From assembly GCA_029260455.1 (NCBI GenBank), contig JAJDDF010000006.1, positions 62,001 to 126,000 on the forward strand: a stretch of DNA of 64,000 bases, given 5' to 3'. Positions within the stretch are counted from its first letter, which is position 1, and every line of letters begins with the position of its first letter. Below the pieces are notes generated by a model, which saw only the letters and a program-made list of their open reading frames with translations, was not told the origin of the DNA and ran no database searches. Source of the DNA: Phycisphaerales bacterium (GTDB lineage Bacteria; Planctomycetota; Phycisphaerae; Phycisphaerales; UBA1924). This document shows positions 1 to 8,940 of the stretch, one piece after another. The position numbers were made by a program, and so were the translations under genes.

Positions 1-681
1 CCCGACGAGTTGCGGTGCGTGGCCATCAACAATGGCACGTTGCAGACCAAGTTCCACTTTGGCAAGGACATCGGTATCTGCAAAGACGACACCGGGATAA
101 TTCATCATCTCAGCAAGGGCGACGATCTGCCCCTGCAATGCAGGATCATCAAAGAGGCGCGCAAGGTCATGCACATCGATGGTTGCCCCCGAGGTTTCAA
201 GTGGAGCGCTTGGCACGCAGGAACTGAGGGCCCAGAGCGCGCGGAAGGGCACGCCCCGGGCATCGTCGACGATCCACTTGATGCCCGCGGGGCCAAGAAC
301 ATTGGCAATTTCATGGGGATCGAAGACGGCGGCGGTGGTGCCGTGGGGCAGGGCAAGGTGGGCAAATCTCGACGGTGGGAGCATTGTGGATTCGACATGC
401 ATGTGGGCATCGATCAGCCCCGGAGCAATGAATGCACCTTGCAGGTCGAGGTGTTCGCGGGCCTCGATCGTGGCGGGCGCGTCAAAAACGACTGCTGCGA
501 TGCGGCCGCCGAGGATGCCAAGGCTCCCGGAAATAATCTCGCGGGTGGCAACGTTGATGATGCGGGCATTGTCAATGGCAAGATCGCAGGGGGCATCACC
601 GCGGGCTGCTGCGAGGAGCGCGGGATCGGTTCGCGAAACGACCGGTACGGGCATCGTGCGTTGGGTGCGGTCTTGTGGCAT
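1..681 (-). CDS. ade: Adenine deaminase, N-terminal part (runs off the window)
   Basis: Deaminates adenine to hypoxanthine plus ammonia in purine salvage; cytoplasmic metal-dependent amidohydrolase. The first 227 codons are in the window and the C-terminal part lies beyond base 1. Visible family marks are the metal-binding LIDAHMHVEST near residue 80, PHGTTAAVFDPHEIANVLG just after it, the SCVPSAPLETSGA segment, and LAEMMNYPGV. These are the signature order of adenine deaminases (Ade), not of generic amidohydrolases. The start is the ATG at 681; a second ATG lies nine codons in. It is divergent from the phosphatase gene, with about 60 bases between the two starts, so they probably share a promoter region. 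Confidence 0.9.
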   Translation of the reverse strand, partial: MPQDRTQRTMPVPVVSRTDPALLAAARGDAPCDLAIDNARIINVATREIISGSLGILGGRIAAVVFDAPATIEAREHLDLQGAFIAPGLIDAHMHVESTMLPPSRFAHLALPHGTTAAVFDPHEIANVLGPAGIKWIVDDARGVPFRALWALSSCVPSAPLETSGATIDVHDLARLFDDPALQGQIVALAEMMNYPGVVFADTDVLAKVELGLQRAIVDGHAPQLVG

Positions 682-742
682 GGTATATGTGACGATACCG
701 GCTTGGATGGTTCTGCGCCGAAATATTCTATTGGAGTTATCA

Positions 743-1660
743 GTGGTTGCACCAAAGAGCACGGATGACACGCACGACTGCCTTGATGGCACTGATGTTG
801 CACCGCACATGATGACCTGCATGGAAGTCTGGGGCGGCAATCGCGCTGTAGATTCTGCGGTGAGTACGCCCGGCCTTGATGTGTGGGTGCTCTCGCGCCC
901 GTGGGCGGGTGAAGATCAAGGCGGGGATATTCACTACCTGTCGATGTGCGCCGCGGGGCGGATCTCACGATTTGCGCTTGCCGATGTTGCCGGTCATGGC
1001 GACAGTGTTGCAGGACTTGCGGGCACGTTGCGCACCCTTATGCGCAAGAACATCAATACCGTTGATCAATCGCGATTTACGCGTTCACTCAATGAAGCGA
1101 TGACCGATCAGGCCTCGGGCCGGTTTGCAACTGCGATTCTTGGCACCTATTTCGCGCCGTCCCGACATTTAATTTTGACCAACGCCGGGCACCCAAGGCC
1201 GCTCTGGTTTCGCCAAGATGAAATTGATAATGAAGGAACATGGGCGCTGCTCGATGAGACTGCGCCGGGGGCTCTGCGCGGGCGCGATGACAAGACACGC
1301 GATATGCCAACGAATCTGCCGTTGGGCGTCATTGAACCAACCTCGTACAGCCAGTTTGCGGTGCAGATGGTGCCGGGCGAACTGATCCTGTTTTATTCCG
1401 ATGCACTGATTGAGGCGCCGAGTGGCTCGAATCTGCTGGGAGAACAGGGGCTTCTTGACATCGTGAGCACGATTGATCGAAGTGAACCTGAGCTGATTGT
1501 TGAACGGTTACTTGAGCGCATTGTTGAAGCGGGCCATGGCAAGGCCCTTGAAGATGATGTGACAATGATCATGCTTCACGTCAATGACGCGCCGATGCGA
1601 TCGGTTCCACTTGCGGAGCGCATCTCCGCAGTCGCACGATTACTCGGGTTCAAGGGGTGA
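743..1660 (+). CDS. PP2C-type (SpoIIE/RsbU) serine phosphatase
   Basis: A 305-residue stand-alone SpoIIE-like phosphatase domain. Metal-binding aspartates are seen in DVAGHGDSVAG near residue 80 and in DDVTMIM near residue 271. TNAGHPRPLWF is the typical central motif. No receiver, HAMP, GAF or membrane segment precedes it. The frame is open far upstream across the divergent ade gene, but I chose the GTG at 743 because GGAG lies six bases upstream and the phosphatase fold starts soon after; ATGs at 809 and 812 have no ribosome site. Such enzymes usually dephosphorylate an anti-sigma-factor antagonist (family knowledge). No partner STAS or anti-sigma gene is visible here, so the target is unknown. 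Confidence 0.8.
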   Translation: MVAPKSTDDTHDCLDGTDVAPHMMTCMEVWGGNRAVDSAVSTPGLDVWVLSRPWAGEDQGGDIHYLSMCAAGRISRFALADVAGHGDSVAGLAGTLRTLMRKNINTVDQSRFTRSLNEAMTDQASGRFATAILGTYFAPSRHLILTNAGHPRPLWFRQDEIDNEGTWALLDETAPGALRGRDDKTRDMPTNLPLGVIEPTSYSQFAVQMVPGELILFYSDALIEAPSGSNLLGEQGLLDIVSTIDRSEPELIVERLLERIVEAGHGKALEDDVTMIMLHVNDAPMRSVPLAERISAVARLLGFKG

Positions 1661-1703
1661 TTCTCGATTGCTTCTATACTGCATCCTCTCTGGAGGGTTC
1701 GGT

Positions 1704-2522
1704 ATGGCATCAGCAACAGACATTTTCGGTCATGATCGCGCCTTGATCGGCATGGTGCATGTGGACGCCTTGCCCGGAACGCCCGGCCACGACGGACGCA
1801 GCATTGACAACATTGCACAGCGCGCTGCGGCAGAAGCGAAGTTGCTCGTTGATGGCGGCTTTGACGCCGTGGCGATTGAGAATATGCACGATGCGCCGTA
1901 TCTGCTGCGCGATGTTGGGCCAGAAATCGTAGCGGCAATGACTGCGATCGCGGTGCGCGTGAAAGATGTCATTGGTGATGTTCCGCTCGGCGTACAGATT
2001 CTTGCTGGCGCAAACAATGCAGCGCTTTCGGTGGCCCACGCCGTCGGGGCGCACTTTATTCGGGTTGAAGGATTTGTGTTTTCGTCTGTGGCAGATGAAG
2101 GATTGTTGGCAACTGCTGATGCAGGGCCGTTGCTGCGCTATCGCAAACAGATTGGCGCAGAGGACGTGTACATTCTTGCGGATATCAAGAAGAAACACTC
2201 GAGCCATGCAGTCACATCTGATGTTAATCTTGGAGAAACTGCGCATGCTGCAGAATTTTCCGGCGCCGATGGGCTGATTGTGACGGGCGCAGCCACTGGG
2301 TGCGCAACCGCACTTGAAGATATTCAGGCAGCGCGCGGGGCATCGAACCTGCCCATCGCAGTTGGAAGTGGTGCTACTCCAGAGACATTGGCAGGACTCT
2401 TTCAACATGCACACGCTGTGATTGTGGGCAGTTGGTACAAGCGCGATGGCATGTGGCGCAATGAGCCCGATGCTGCACGGGTGAAGCAGATGGTTGCTGC
2501 GGCCAACGCCGCCCGACCATAA
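1704..2522 (+). CDS. btpA: BtpA/SgcQ-family TIM-barrel protein
   Basis: A 272-residue protein of the BtpA family. Visible marks are an N-terminal LIGMVHVDALPGTPGH, then LLVDGGFDAVAIENMHDAP, VPLGVQILAGANNAALSVA, VLADIKKKHS-like and GADGLIVTGAATG, a phosphate-barrel-like order. BtpA was named for a role in photosystem I accumulation in cyanobacteria, but homologues occur in many non-photosynthetic bacteria and their reaction is not established, so no function is claimed. Start ATG 1704 has GGAGG seven bases upstream. It follows the phosphatase gene by 43 bases and precedes the DUF885 gene by 27, so the three plus-strand genes may be co-transcribed. Confidence 0.85.
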   Translation: MASATDIFGHDRALIGMVHVDALPGTPGHDGRSIDNIAQRAAAEAKLLVDGGFDAVAIENMHDAPYLLRDVGPEIVAAMTAIAVRVKDVIGDVPLGVQILAGANNAALSVAHAVGAHFIRVEGFVFSSVADEGLLATADAGPLLRYRKQIGAEDVYILADIKKKHSSHAVTSDVNLGETAHAAEFSGADGLIVTGAATGCATALEDIQAARGASNLPIAVGSGATPETLAGLFQHAHAVIVGSWYKRDGMWRNEPDAARVKQMVAAANAARP

Positions 2523-2549
2523 TTACTGCCGCGCGGTAGGCTTATTGCC

Positions 2550-4403
2550 ATGAAGCGAACACCCTCCATGATGTGGCAGATACTGTGGGCAGCAATGGCG
2601 ATGTGTGTGCTAGGTGATACGCCGCACGCACTTGGCGGGGCTGCAGATGATGCCTTGCTGCATTTGCTCACAGAAGACCTTGCAGCGCAACGGGAAGCCA
2701 ATCCTGTGGGCGCATCGCAGCATGGCCTTCGGAACTTTGATGCGCTGATGCCAGATGTCTCACCTGAAGCGCAGGCAGCGTTTGTCACTTCCTCGCGAGA
2801 TCGCCTTGCACGACTGGAACTGGTTGATCGCAGCCAGTTGACGCCAGAGAACGTATTGAATGCGGAGTTGCTTGAATATGAACTGACGCTGCGCATCGAT
2901 GCCGCGCCGTTCATGCGATGGCAAACGCCGGTGTCTCAGATGAGTGGGCCGCAGTTGTGGATTCCGCAGTTACCAGATCAATTGACCTTTGCAACAGTGC
3001 GGCATCTTGAGGATTACCTGCAACGACTGGAGGCGATACCAGCCTATCTCGTTCACGTTGAAATGAATATGCGCGCGGGGATGGATACGGGGCGCGTTCC
3101 GCCGCAACTGGTCATGGGCAGCACCATTGATCAGGCGCTCCAACATACGGGTGAAGCATTTGAACGTGCGCCGATGCGCCATCCGCTGTACGCACCGTTT
3201 GGGGATCATCTTGCAACGCCCGAGTTGCGCGAGGCGGCAACAGAAACTATCAGTGAGCGTGTGATTCCTGCGTTCGAGCGGTTCGGAATGTTTTTACGAG
3301 ATGAATATGTGCCCGCATGCCGGGAGACTATTGCGTGTATAGACCTGCCTGATGGGGAAGCGCTGTATGCGCTGCGCATTCGGGCAATGACCTCACTTGC
3401 ATATTCACCGGAGCAGATTCATCGCATTGGCATAAGCGAGGTCGAGCGTATTCACACGGAAATGCAAGAAACAATTCTGCGATCAGATTTCATTGATCAA
3501 CTGCATGCGCGCACAATCATGGGTAACTCAGGTTCACCTGTGCTTCGGGAAAAACAATTGTTCGAGGCGTTCGTTGATTATCTTCGGACAGATTCGCGGT
3601 TTTATTTCGACTCGCCCGAAGCACTGCTCGCGGAGTATCGTGACATCGCCAAACGTATTGATGCGCATATGCCCGCGCTCTTTGGCACGCTGCCACGGTT
3701 GCCCTATGGCGTGCGGGAAATGCCTGCATTTATGGCGGCATCGGCGCCAACGGCGTACTACTATCACGGGTCGATCAAGACGGGCATGCCGGGATACTTC
3801 GTTGCAAACACCTACAAACTCGACAGCCGCCCGAAGTATGAAATGATCGCGCTGACTTTGCATGAGGCGGTGCCGGGACATCATCACCAGGGCGCATTGG
3901 CGCAGGAACTTGAAGCTGCGGGACTGCCTGAATGGCGCACCGAACTGAGCTACAACGCATTTGGTGAGGGATGGGCGCTGTACGCTGAGCGGCTTGGTCT
4001 GGAGATGGGCGATGCACCGTTTGGTATGTACGCCGATCCATATGACGATTTCGGACGCTTAAGTTATGAAATGTGGCGCGCCATGCGGCTGGTTGTTGAT
4101 ACGGGCATGCATGCGTTGGGGTGGTCGCGCAAGCAAGCGATTGAATACATGCTCGCCAACAGCGCGCTGACGCGCGAGAATATTAAACGCGAAGTTGATC
4201 GGTACATCGCATGGCCCGGGCAGGCCTTGGGATACAAACTTGGCGAGCTTGAAATTCGTGCACTGCGCGATGGCGCAGAACAATCACTTGGTGATCGCTT
4301 CGATCTGCGATCATTTCATGATGCCCTGCTCGAACAGGGGGCGTTACCGCTGCCGATCATGAGGCAGCACATGCATACATGGATCAATTCAGAGCGAGAA
4401 TAG
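2550..4403 (+). CDS. Secreted DUF885-family zinc metallopeptidase
   Basis: A 617-residue exported protein. The N-terminus carries a hydrophobic signal segment (about residues 8-22) ending near an alanine-rich site. The catalytic region holds HEAVPGHHHQ near residue 438, an HExxxGH-like zinc motif, followed by FGEGWALYAE near residue 472, which supplies the downstream glutamate. This arrangement and the length match the DUF885 family, whose members are thought to be periplasmic peptidases; the substrate is unknown. The gene converges on secA with only eight bases between the two stop codons and no visible terminator in the gap. A lipoprotein is unlikely because no lipobox cysteine follows the signal segment. 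Confidence 0.85.
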   Translation: MKRTPSMMWQILWAAMAMCVLGDTPHALGGAADDALLHLLTEDLAAQREANPVGASQHGLRNFDALMPDVSPEAQAAFVTSSRDRLARLELVDRSQLTPENVLNAELLEYELTLRIDAAPFMRWQTPVSQMSGPQLWIPQLPDQLTFATVRHLEDYLQRLEAIPAYLVHVEMNMRAGMDTGRVPPQLVMGSTIDQALQHTGEAFERAPMRHPLYAPFGDHLATPELREAATETISERVIPAFERFGMFLRDEYVPACRETIACIDLPDGEALYALRIRAMTSLAYSPEQIHRIGISEVERIHTEMQETILRSDFIDQLHARTIMGNSGSPVLREKQLFEAFVDYLRTDSRFYFDSPEALLAEYRDIAKRIDAHMPALFGTLPRLPYGVREMPAFMAASAPTAYYYHGSIKTGMPGYFVANTYKLDSRPKYEMIALTLHEAVPGHHHQGALAQELEAAGLPEWRTELSYNAFGEGWALYAERLGLEMGDAPFGMYADPYDDFGRLSYEMWRAMRLVVDTGMHALGWSRKQAIEYMLANSALTRENIKREVDRYIAWPGQALGYKLGELEIRALRDGAEQSLGDRFDLRSFHDALLEQGALPLPIMRQHMHTWINSERE

Positions 4404-4411
4404 CCTGTTTT

Positions 4412-7400
4412 TCAAGTCGCAATGCCTGGGCCGACAATTCCGCCCCCACCAAGTCCACCTGGGGACCCCACGGGCTGACCTGCAGGACGACGCGGGGGCG
4501 GGGGGCCTTGTTGCAGTGGACGTTGCGGCTGCCCAACCTGCGGCGCCAACCTTGCGCGGAAAACATACTCGGCAACGCGCTCATGAAGACTCTCCATCAT
4601 CTGCGAGAACATGCGGGCACCTTCGCGTTTGTATTCAATGCGCGGATCTTGCTGCGAAAACGCACGAAAGCCGATCGAATCCCGCATCTGATCCATGGTG
4701 TACAGGTGTTCTTTCCATGCGGGGTCAAGCACTTCAAGAAGCACATAGCGTTCGAATTGCACTAATTCTGCGCGTAATATTTCTTCGATAACAGCACGGG
4801 TGGCATCTTGCAAATCCTCGCCGCGCAATCGGCGCACCCAGAACGGCAAACGCCGGTTGTATTTCTCTAACACGTGTGCTTCAAGAGCTTCCGCGTCTTT
4901 GCATGTAAGCGCGGTTTGAATGGCCGATTCAAGTGCACCGGATTCGTGGAACATCTTCGCACACTGAAGCAGTTCTTCCTGCACGAGGATGGGGGATTTT
5001 GAAGTGAGGATGGATTCATCCCATCCGAGATCGAACCGCTGATTGGCCCATGAAACAAGGTGTTTTGCAGCATCTCTCGGGTTCTGCCGCATGAGCGCCG
5101 TCGTAAGTTCAAGTTGAAATTCGACTGGATACCGTACTTCGCGTTCGTCGTACAGATCGCGTACTTTTTCAAGCACTCGCGCGACAACATCCTGAGGCGT
5201 ATCTGCCTGAACAATTTCTTCGACAGTCATCGTAATGGTGAGAGTTGTCTTGAGCCACTCCACGAGCTGGAGCGCACCATAATTCGGCACGAGGAATTCG
5301 CGCGTGCCCGTGAGATCAGTCTCCTCGATGCGATCGAAGGCTGCATGGCAGAGCCGATTTGACAACTCCTTGTGTGAGAGCTCAGCGATATCTATCCCTG
5401 TCAGTTCAACACCGAACCGCGACTTTGCCCAGTTGATCAGACCAACATCATCAATATCGACAAGCTCTGCGCCATCGGGGATGTATTCACCGATCGTGAT
5501 GCCAATTTCATGGTTTGCTTCATCACGCGCGATCGATCGCAGTACCTCTTCGACTTCTGATGCATCCTTGCCGCGCAAACGCTCTGCGGGAATTGAAACA
5601 CCAAGCTTGTCGGCGGCAAACTCAGCGGCTTTCTCTGCAAAGTGATCCTTATCGAGGAACCGATCGACGGCACCGGCAGCCGCCTCTTCGATGAACTCGA
5701 ACACAAGGCCGCGCTGATCACGCCCATCAAGAACGCGTTGGCGCAAGCCATAGAATTCGCGGCGCTGGTGCTCCATGACTTCGTCATATTCGAGAATATT
5801 CTTGCGGATCTGAAAGTTGCGTTCTTCGACTTTGCGTTGAGCGCGGACGATTGATTTGGTGAGCATGGGATGCTCAATGGCATCGCCTTCCTTCATGCCA
5901 AGACGCGAGAGAATGCGCATGGTCGTTTCACCGGCGAACATTTTCATCAAGTCGTCTTCAAGGCTTACGAAGAATCTGGAGGAACCCCGATCGCCTTGTC
6001 GACCCGAGCGGCCGCGCAACTGGTTATCAATGCGCCGGGATTCGTGGCGTTCGGTGCCAATGACATGCAGGCCGCCGATTTCTTCGCATGACGTGACCCA
6101 TCCGATGCGGTGTAGTGCAAACCTGTGATCGGCATCGAGCTCTTCGCGCAATTCTGTTGCAGACATCTGGCTGATGCGCCTGGGGTCAACCCAGGTGTGC
6201 TTCTCGGCCCAGAATCGCAACAAACGCAGTTCCAATTCTTCGAATGTCATGTCTTCGGCTTCACGCTTCTGGATGCCAAGTTCCCGTGGTGCGATCTTGA
6301 GATAGACCTTTTTCCGCAGTGTTTCTTCATCATCACTTGCTGACAGATTGCCAGGTGCAATTTTGCGGCGCTTCCAGTGATCGATCAGTTCTTCTCGCGT
6401 GACGCGAGCAAGCTTGATGTCGGTGCCGCGCCCCGCCATGTTCGTTGCGATCATCACCGCACCAAGGCGCCCGGCATCTTCAATGAAATTTGCTTCCCGC
6501 TCGTGCTGCTTGGCATTGAGCACTTCATGTTTAACCGCGTGTTTCTGGGTCAACATTTTTGAGAGAAACTCACTGCGCTCGACACTTGTCGTGCCAACAA
6601 GAATAGGGCGGCCGACATCGTGAAATGCCTTGATTTCATCCACTATGGCGTCCCATTTGTCATTGACAACCAGATACACGGTGTCATCAAAGTCGCGGCG
6701 AATGACCTGCACATTGGTTGGAATCGTGACCACATCAAGCCCATAAATATCGTGGAACTCCTGCGCTTCGGTATCTGCGGTGCCCGTCATGCCCGCAAGG
6801 CGCTTGTACATCTTGAAGAAATTCTGAATGGTGACGGTAGCAACGGTCTGTGTTTCGGGGCGAACGCGCAGGCCCTCTTTCGCCTGAATTGCCTGATGCA
6901 ACCCATCTGACCATTGTCGCCCCACCATTGGGCGCCCCGTGTTGCCATCAACGATGACGATGTCCGGGTCGTTTTGGCCGGTAAAACTGTCGGGGATGCT
7001 CATCACGACGTAATCAACATCACATTCATAAATAACATGGGCGCGCACGGCCTGTTCGATCAAGTGCGGCAAGTCAATATTGTCACCGACATAAATGGAC
7101 CCGAGGCCCGCCTTGCGCTGCGCCTCAGCAACACCATCGTGCGAGAGCGTTGCCTTTTTCTTATCGCGTTCGACTTCGAAGAACTGCGCGTGCTTATCAC
7201 GTGCGGCTTCCAGTTCCGGCAACTCTGCCTTGCTTGTATTGAGTCTCTCTTGCAACTGCGGCACTTTTGACTTGTCACGGGCGTTACGAATATCACCCTC
7301 GGTTCCCTTGATCATTTTCTTACAATCATCAACTCTCGTGTCCGCATTGGTCCACGGGCGCTGCTTGTCGACCAGATGCCGGGCAAGTTGATCGGCAAGG

Positions 7401-8377
7401 TCATAGCGCGGCTCACCTTCATGGGCGGGGCCGGAGATGATCAGCGGCGTGCGGGCCTCATCGATGAGGGTCGAATCAACTTCATCAACGATGGCAAGTT
7501 CGCGATAGCGCTGCACCTGCTGGGCAGCGCTTTTTTTCATATTGTCGCGCAAGAAGTCAAACCCAAACTCGCTGGTTGTGCCATAGACGACATCACAGGT
7601 GTACATGATGCGTTTCATGTCTTCGGGCTGCATGTGCATTGGATGAATGGCGCCGACGGTCAGGCCAAGGGCATGAAAGAATGGGAAAGTCCAGTCGCGG
7701 TCGCGCTGCACAAGATAATCATTGACTGTCACCACGTGTACCTTCCAGCCATCAAGTGATGCCAGATACGCTGCAAGCGGCGCAACGATTGTCTTGCCTT
7801 CGCCCGTCTTCATTTCCGCGATCGACCCCTGGTGCAACACCATCGCGCCGATGAGCTGAACGTCAAAAGGACGGCTGCGAAAGGGCGGTTTGCTCTCGGG
7901 AAAGAGTTCACGCACCGCGTCATAGAGCGCGAGGGGTATTTCCATGTGCCGCCACCCGGGCAATGGCTCGGCGTTGCCAGTGAGCGCATCGGTTGGCGGC
8001 GCAGGCTCGGCGGCATCCATCGCCGCTCTGGTCTTCGTATACAGCTCGCGATTGTCGGGTGAAAGCTGGTCAAGAGGGAACTGGTCTGCCAGTCTTGGAT
8101 CGAAGATATTGCGAATGCCAACGTGTCGGTCCATGGCTTCGCGTGCCACTGCAAATGCTTCGGCCATGACTTCATTGGCGCGTGCGCCTTTTTTCATACG
8201 GGCGCGAAGCTCAGTGGTCTTTGCTTTGAGCTGTTCATCGGTGAGCGCACGAATCTGCGGCTCCATCGCATTGATCTCTTCAACGCGCGCGACGTAGCGT
8301 TTGACGATGCGCTCGTTGCGCGTGCCGAAGAGTTTGTTGATCAGTGGACCGACGAGCGGGATATCCTGGCTGGCCAT
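4412..8377 (-). CDS. secA: Preprotein translocase ATPase SecA, extended form
   Basis: Motor ATPase driving proteins through SecYEG. Walker A (MKTGEGKT) is near residue 189, the DEVD box with DEARTPLIISG near 295, and MAGRGTDI near 646, followed by GTERHESRRIDNQLRGRSGRQGD split in this text as GTERHESRRID and NQLRGRSGRQGD. At 1321 residues it is about 420 longer than E. coli SecA. Extra sequence sits before the VRAH..DVDYVV segment, between MAGRGTDI and GLHVIGTERHE (about 85 residues), and in the C-terminal helical scaffold (about 200). The C-terminus is Pro/Gly-rich and lacks the cysteine zinc motif that binds SecB and lipids. Start ATG 8377 has GGAGG seven bases upstream; the reading frame stays open to 8728 but that stretch is not SecA-like. 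Confidence 0.97.
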   Translation of the reverse strand: MASQDIPLVGPLINKLFGTRNERIVKRYVARVEEINAMEPQIRALTDEQLKAKTTELRARMKKGARANEVMAEAFAVAREAMDRHVGIRNIFDPRLADQFPLDQLSPDNRELYTKTRAAMDAAEPAPPTDALTGNAEPLPGWRHMEIPLALYDAVRELFPESKPPFRSRPFDVQLIGAMVLHQGSIAEMKTGEGKTIVAPLAAYLASLDGWKVHVVTVNDYLVQRDRDWTFPFFHALGLTVGAIHPMHMQPEDMKRIMYTCDVVYGTTSEFGFDFLRDNMKKSAAQQVQRYRELAIVDEVDSTLIDEARTPLIISGPAHEGEPRYDLADQLARHLVDKQRPWTNADTRVDDCKKMIKGTEGDIRNARDKSKVPQLQERLNTSKAELPELEAARDKHAQFFEVERDKKKATLSHDGVAEAQRKAGLGSIYVGDNIDLPHLIEQAVRAHVIYECDVDYVVMSIPDSFTGQNDPDIVIVDGNTGRPMVGRQWSDGLHQAIQAKEGLRVRPETQTVATVTIQNFFKMYKRLAGMTGTADTEAQEFHDIYGLDVVTIPTNVQVIRRDFDDTVYLVVNDKWDAIVDEIKAFHDVGRPILVGTTSVERSEFLSKMLTQKHAVKHEVLNAKQHEREANFIEDAGRLGAVMIATNMAGRGTDIKLARVTREELIDHWKRRKIAPGNLSASDDEETLRKKVYLKIAPRELGIQKREAEDMTFEELELRLLRFWAEKHTWVDPRRISQMSATELREELDADHRFALHRIGWVTSCEEIGGLHVIGTERHESRRIDNQLRGRSGRQGDRGSSRFFVSLEDDLMKMFAGETTMRILSRLGMKEGDAIEHPMLTKSIVRAQRKVEERNFQIRKNILEYDEVMEHQRREFYGLRQRVLDGRDQRGLVFEFIEEAAAGAVDRFLDKDHFAEKAAEFAADKLGVSIPAERLRGKDASEVEEVLRSIARDEANHEIGITIGEYIPDGAELVDIDDVGLINWAKSRFGVELTGIDIAELSHKELSNRLCHAAFDRIEETDLTGTREFLVPNYGALQLVEWLKTTLTITMTVEEIVQADTPQDVVARVLEKVRDLYDEREVRYPVEFQLELTTALMRQNPRDAAKHLVSWANQRFDLGWDESILTSKSPILVQEELLQCAKMFHESGALESAIQTALTCKDAEALEAHVLEKYNRRLPFWVRRLRGEDLQDATRAVIEEILRAELVQFERYVLLEVLDPAWKEHLYTMDQMRDSIGFRAFSQQDPRIEYKREGARMFSQMMESLHERVAEYVFRARLAPQVGQPQRPLQQGPPPPRRPAGQPVGSPGGLGGGGIVGPGIAT

Positions 8378-8521
8378 GGTGGCCTCCGTTGATGAGCCTC
8401 TGCCTGCGCGTGTGTCGCAGTGGCATTGGGCGTGTGAATGAGCATGCGCGAATGTGTGGGCATGATGAGCCGCACACGCATCGCGGGAACTGACTTGATC
8501 AGAAAGGATGAAGTGAATACT

Positions 8522-8536
8522 GCGCGCCGGGCGCGC
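8522..8536 (-). promoter_or_regulatory. Strong G+C hairpin in the secA leader
   Basis: Six-base arms GCGCGC around a three-base loop, lying just after the stop codon of the small ORF upstream of secA and about 145 bases before the secA start. There is no T-run on the minus strand, so it is not a standard terminator. It could act in mRNA processing or in control of secA; this is inference. Confidence 0.4.
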
Positions 8537-8540
8537 TCTC

Positions 8541-8873
8541 TTAGATGAGCGCGGGCGGCGGTGTTGCGCACAAATCAAGGCGACCAAGGAGCGCCGTGCA
8601 GCGAGGCACGGACACCGGCGCGGAATTGATTGGCGCGAGTTGATGCACCGCATTGATGTCACAGGTGCACCCAGATTTCGCTGCGGTATGCACTTCGATG
8701 ACACCCGGCAGACGGGAGGCCTCGACAAGTGCTGTCTGGACCCGGGCGATCGGTCCCGAGGACCACGTCGCGACCACCGCAGGCAGGAGCGCCGCGACGA
8801 GCAGCAACGCAGCTAATCGCTGCGATGAAATTGCCTCTGGGGCTGATCCGCGTTGGTCTGGATGATTGATCAC
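8541..8873 (-). CDS. Small single-span membrane/secreted protein upstream of secA, unknown
   Basis: A 110-residue ORF from the GTG at 8873; the same frame continues to an ATG at 8966, which would give 141 residues but overlap birA. No family recognised. It has one hydrophobic segment (LAALLLVAALLPAVVATW, about residues 20-38), then a short exported-looking domain with three spaced cysteines (CTCD, RC, LC), and ends in TPPPALI. No clear ribosome site precedes either start. Codon third positions are G+C-rich in the middle part, as in neighbouring genes, which favours real coding. It is 163 bases upstream of secA on the same strand, and proline-rich C-termini are a feature of some secretion-monitoring arrest peptides. 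It could also be a chance ORF. Confidence 0.45.
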   Translation of the reverse strand: MINHPDQRGSAPEAISSQRLAALLLVAALLPAVVATWSSGPIARVQTALVEASRLPGVIEVHTAAKSGCTCDINAVHQLAPINSAPVSVPRCTALLGRLDLCATPPPALI

Positions 8874-8940
8874 CGTGCCAAGTGTATCGTCCACAATCGT
8901 GACGGAGGCGATTATCAATCCTGAGCCTGTGCAATCTTTG

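Noticed and set aside
10-768. Long plus-strand open frames across the first 700 bases
   Set aside because: They are frame shadows of the minus-strand adenine deaminase, whose motifs are unmistakable.
8378-8728. In-frame N-terminal extension of secA
   Set aside because: The extension is arginine/histidine-rich and not SecA-like, and the ATG at 8377 has a strong GGAGG site directly before the conserved N-terminus.
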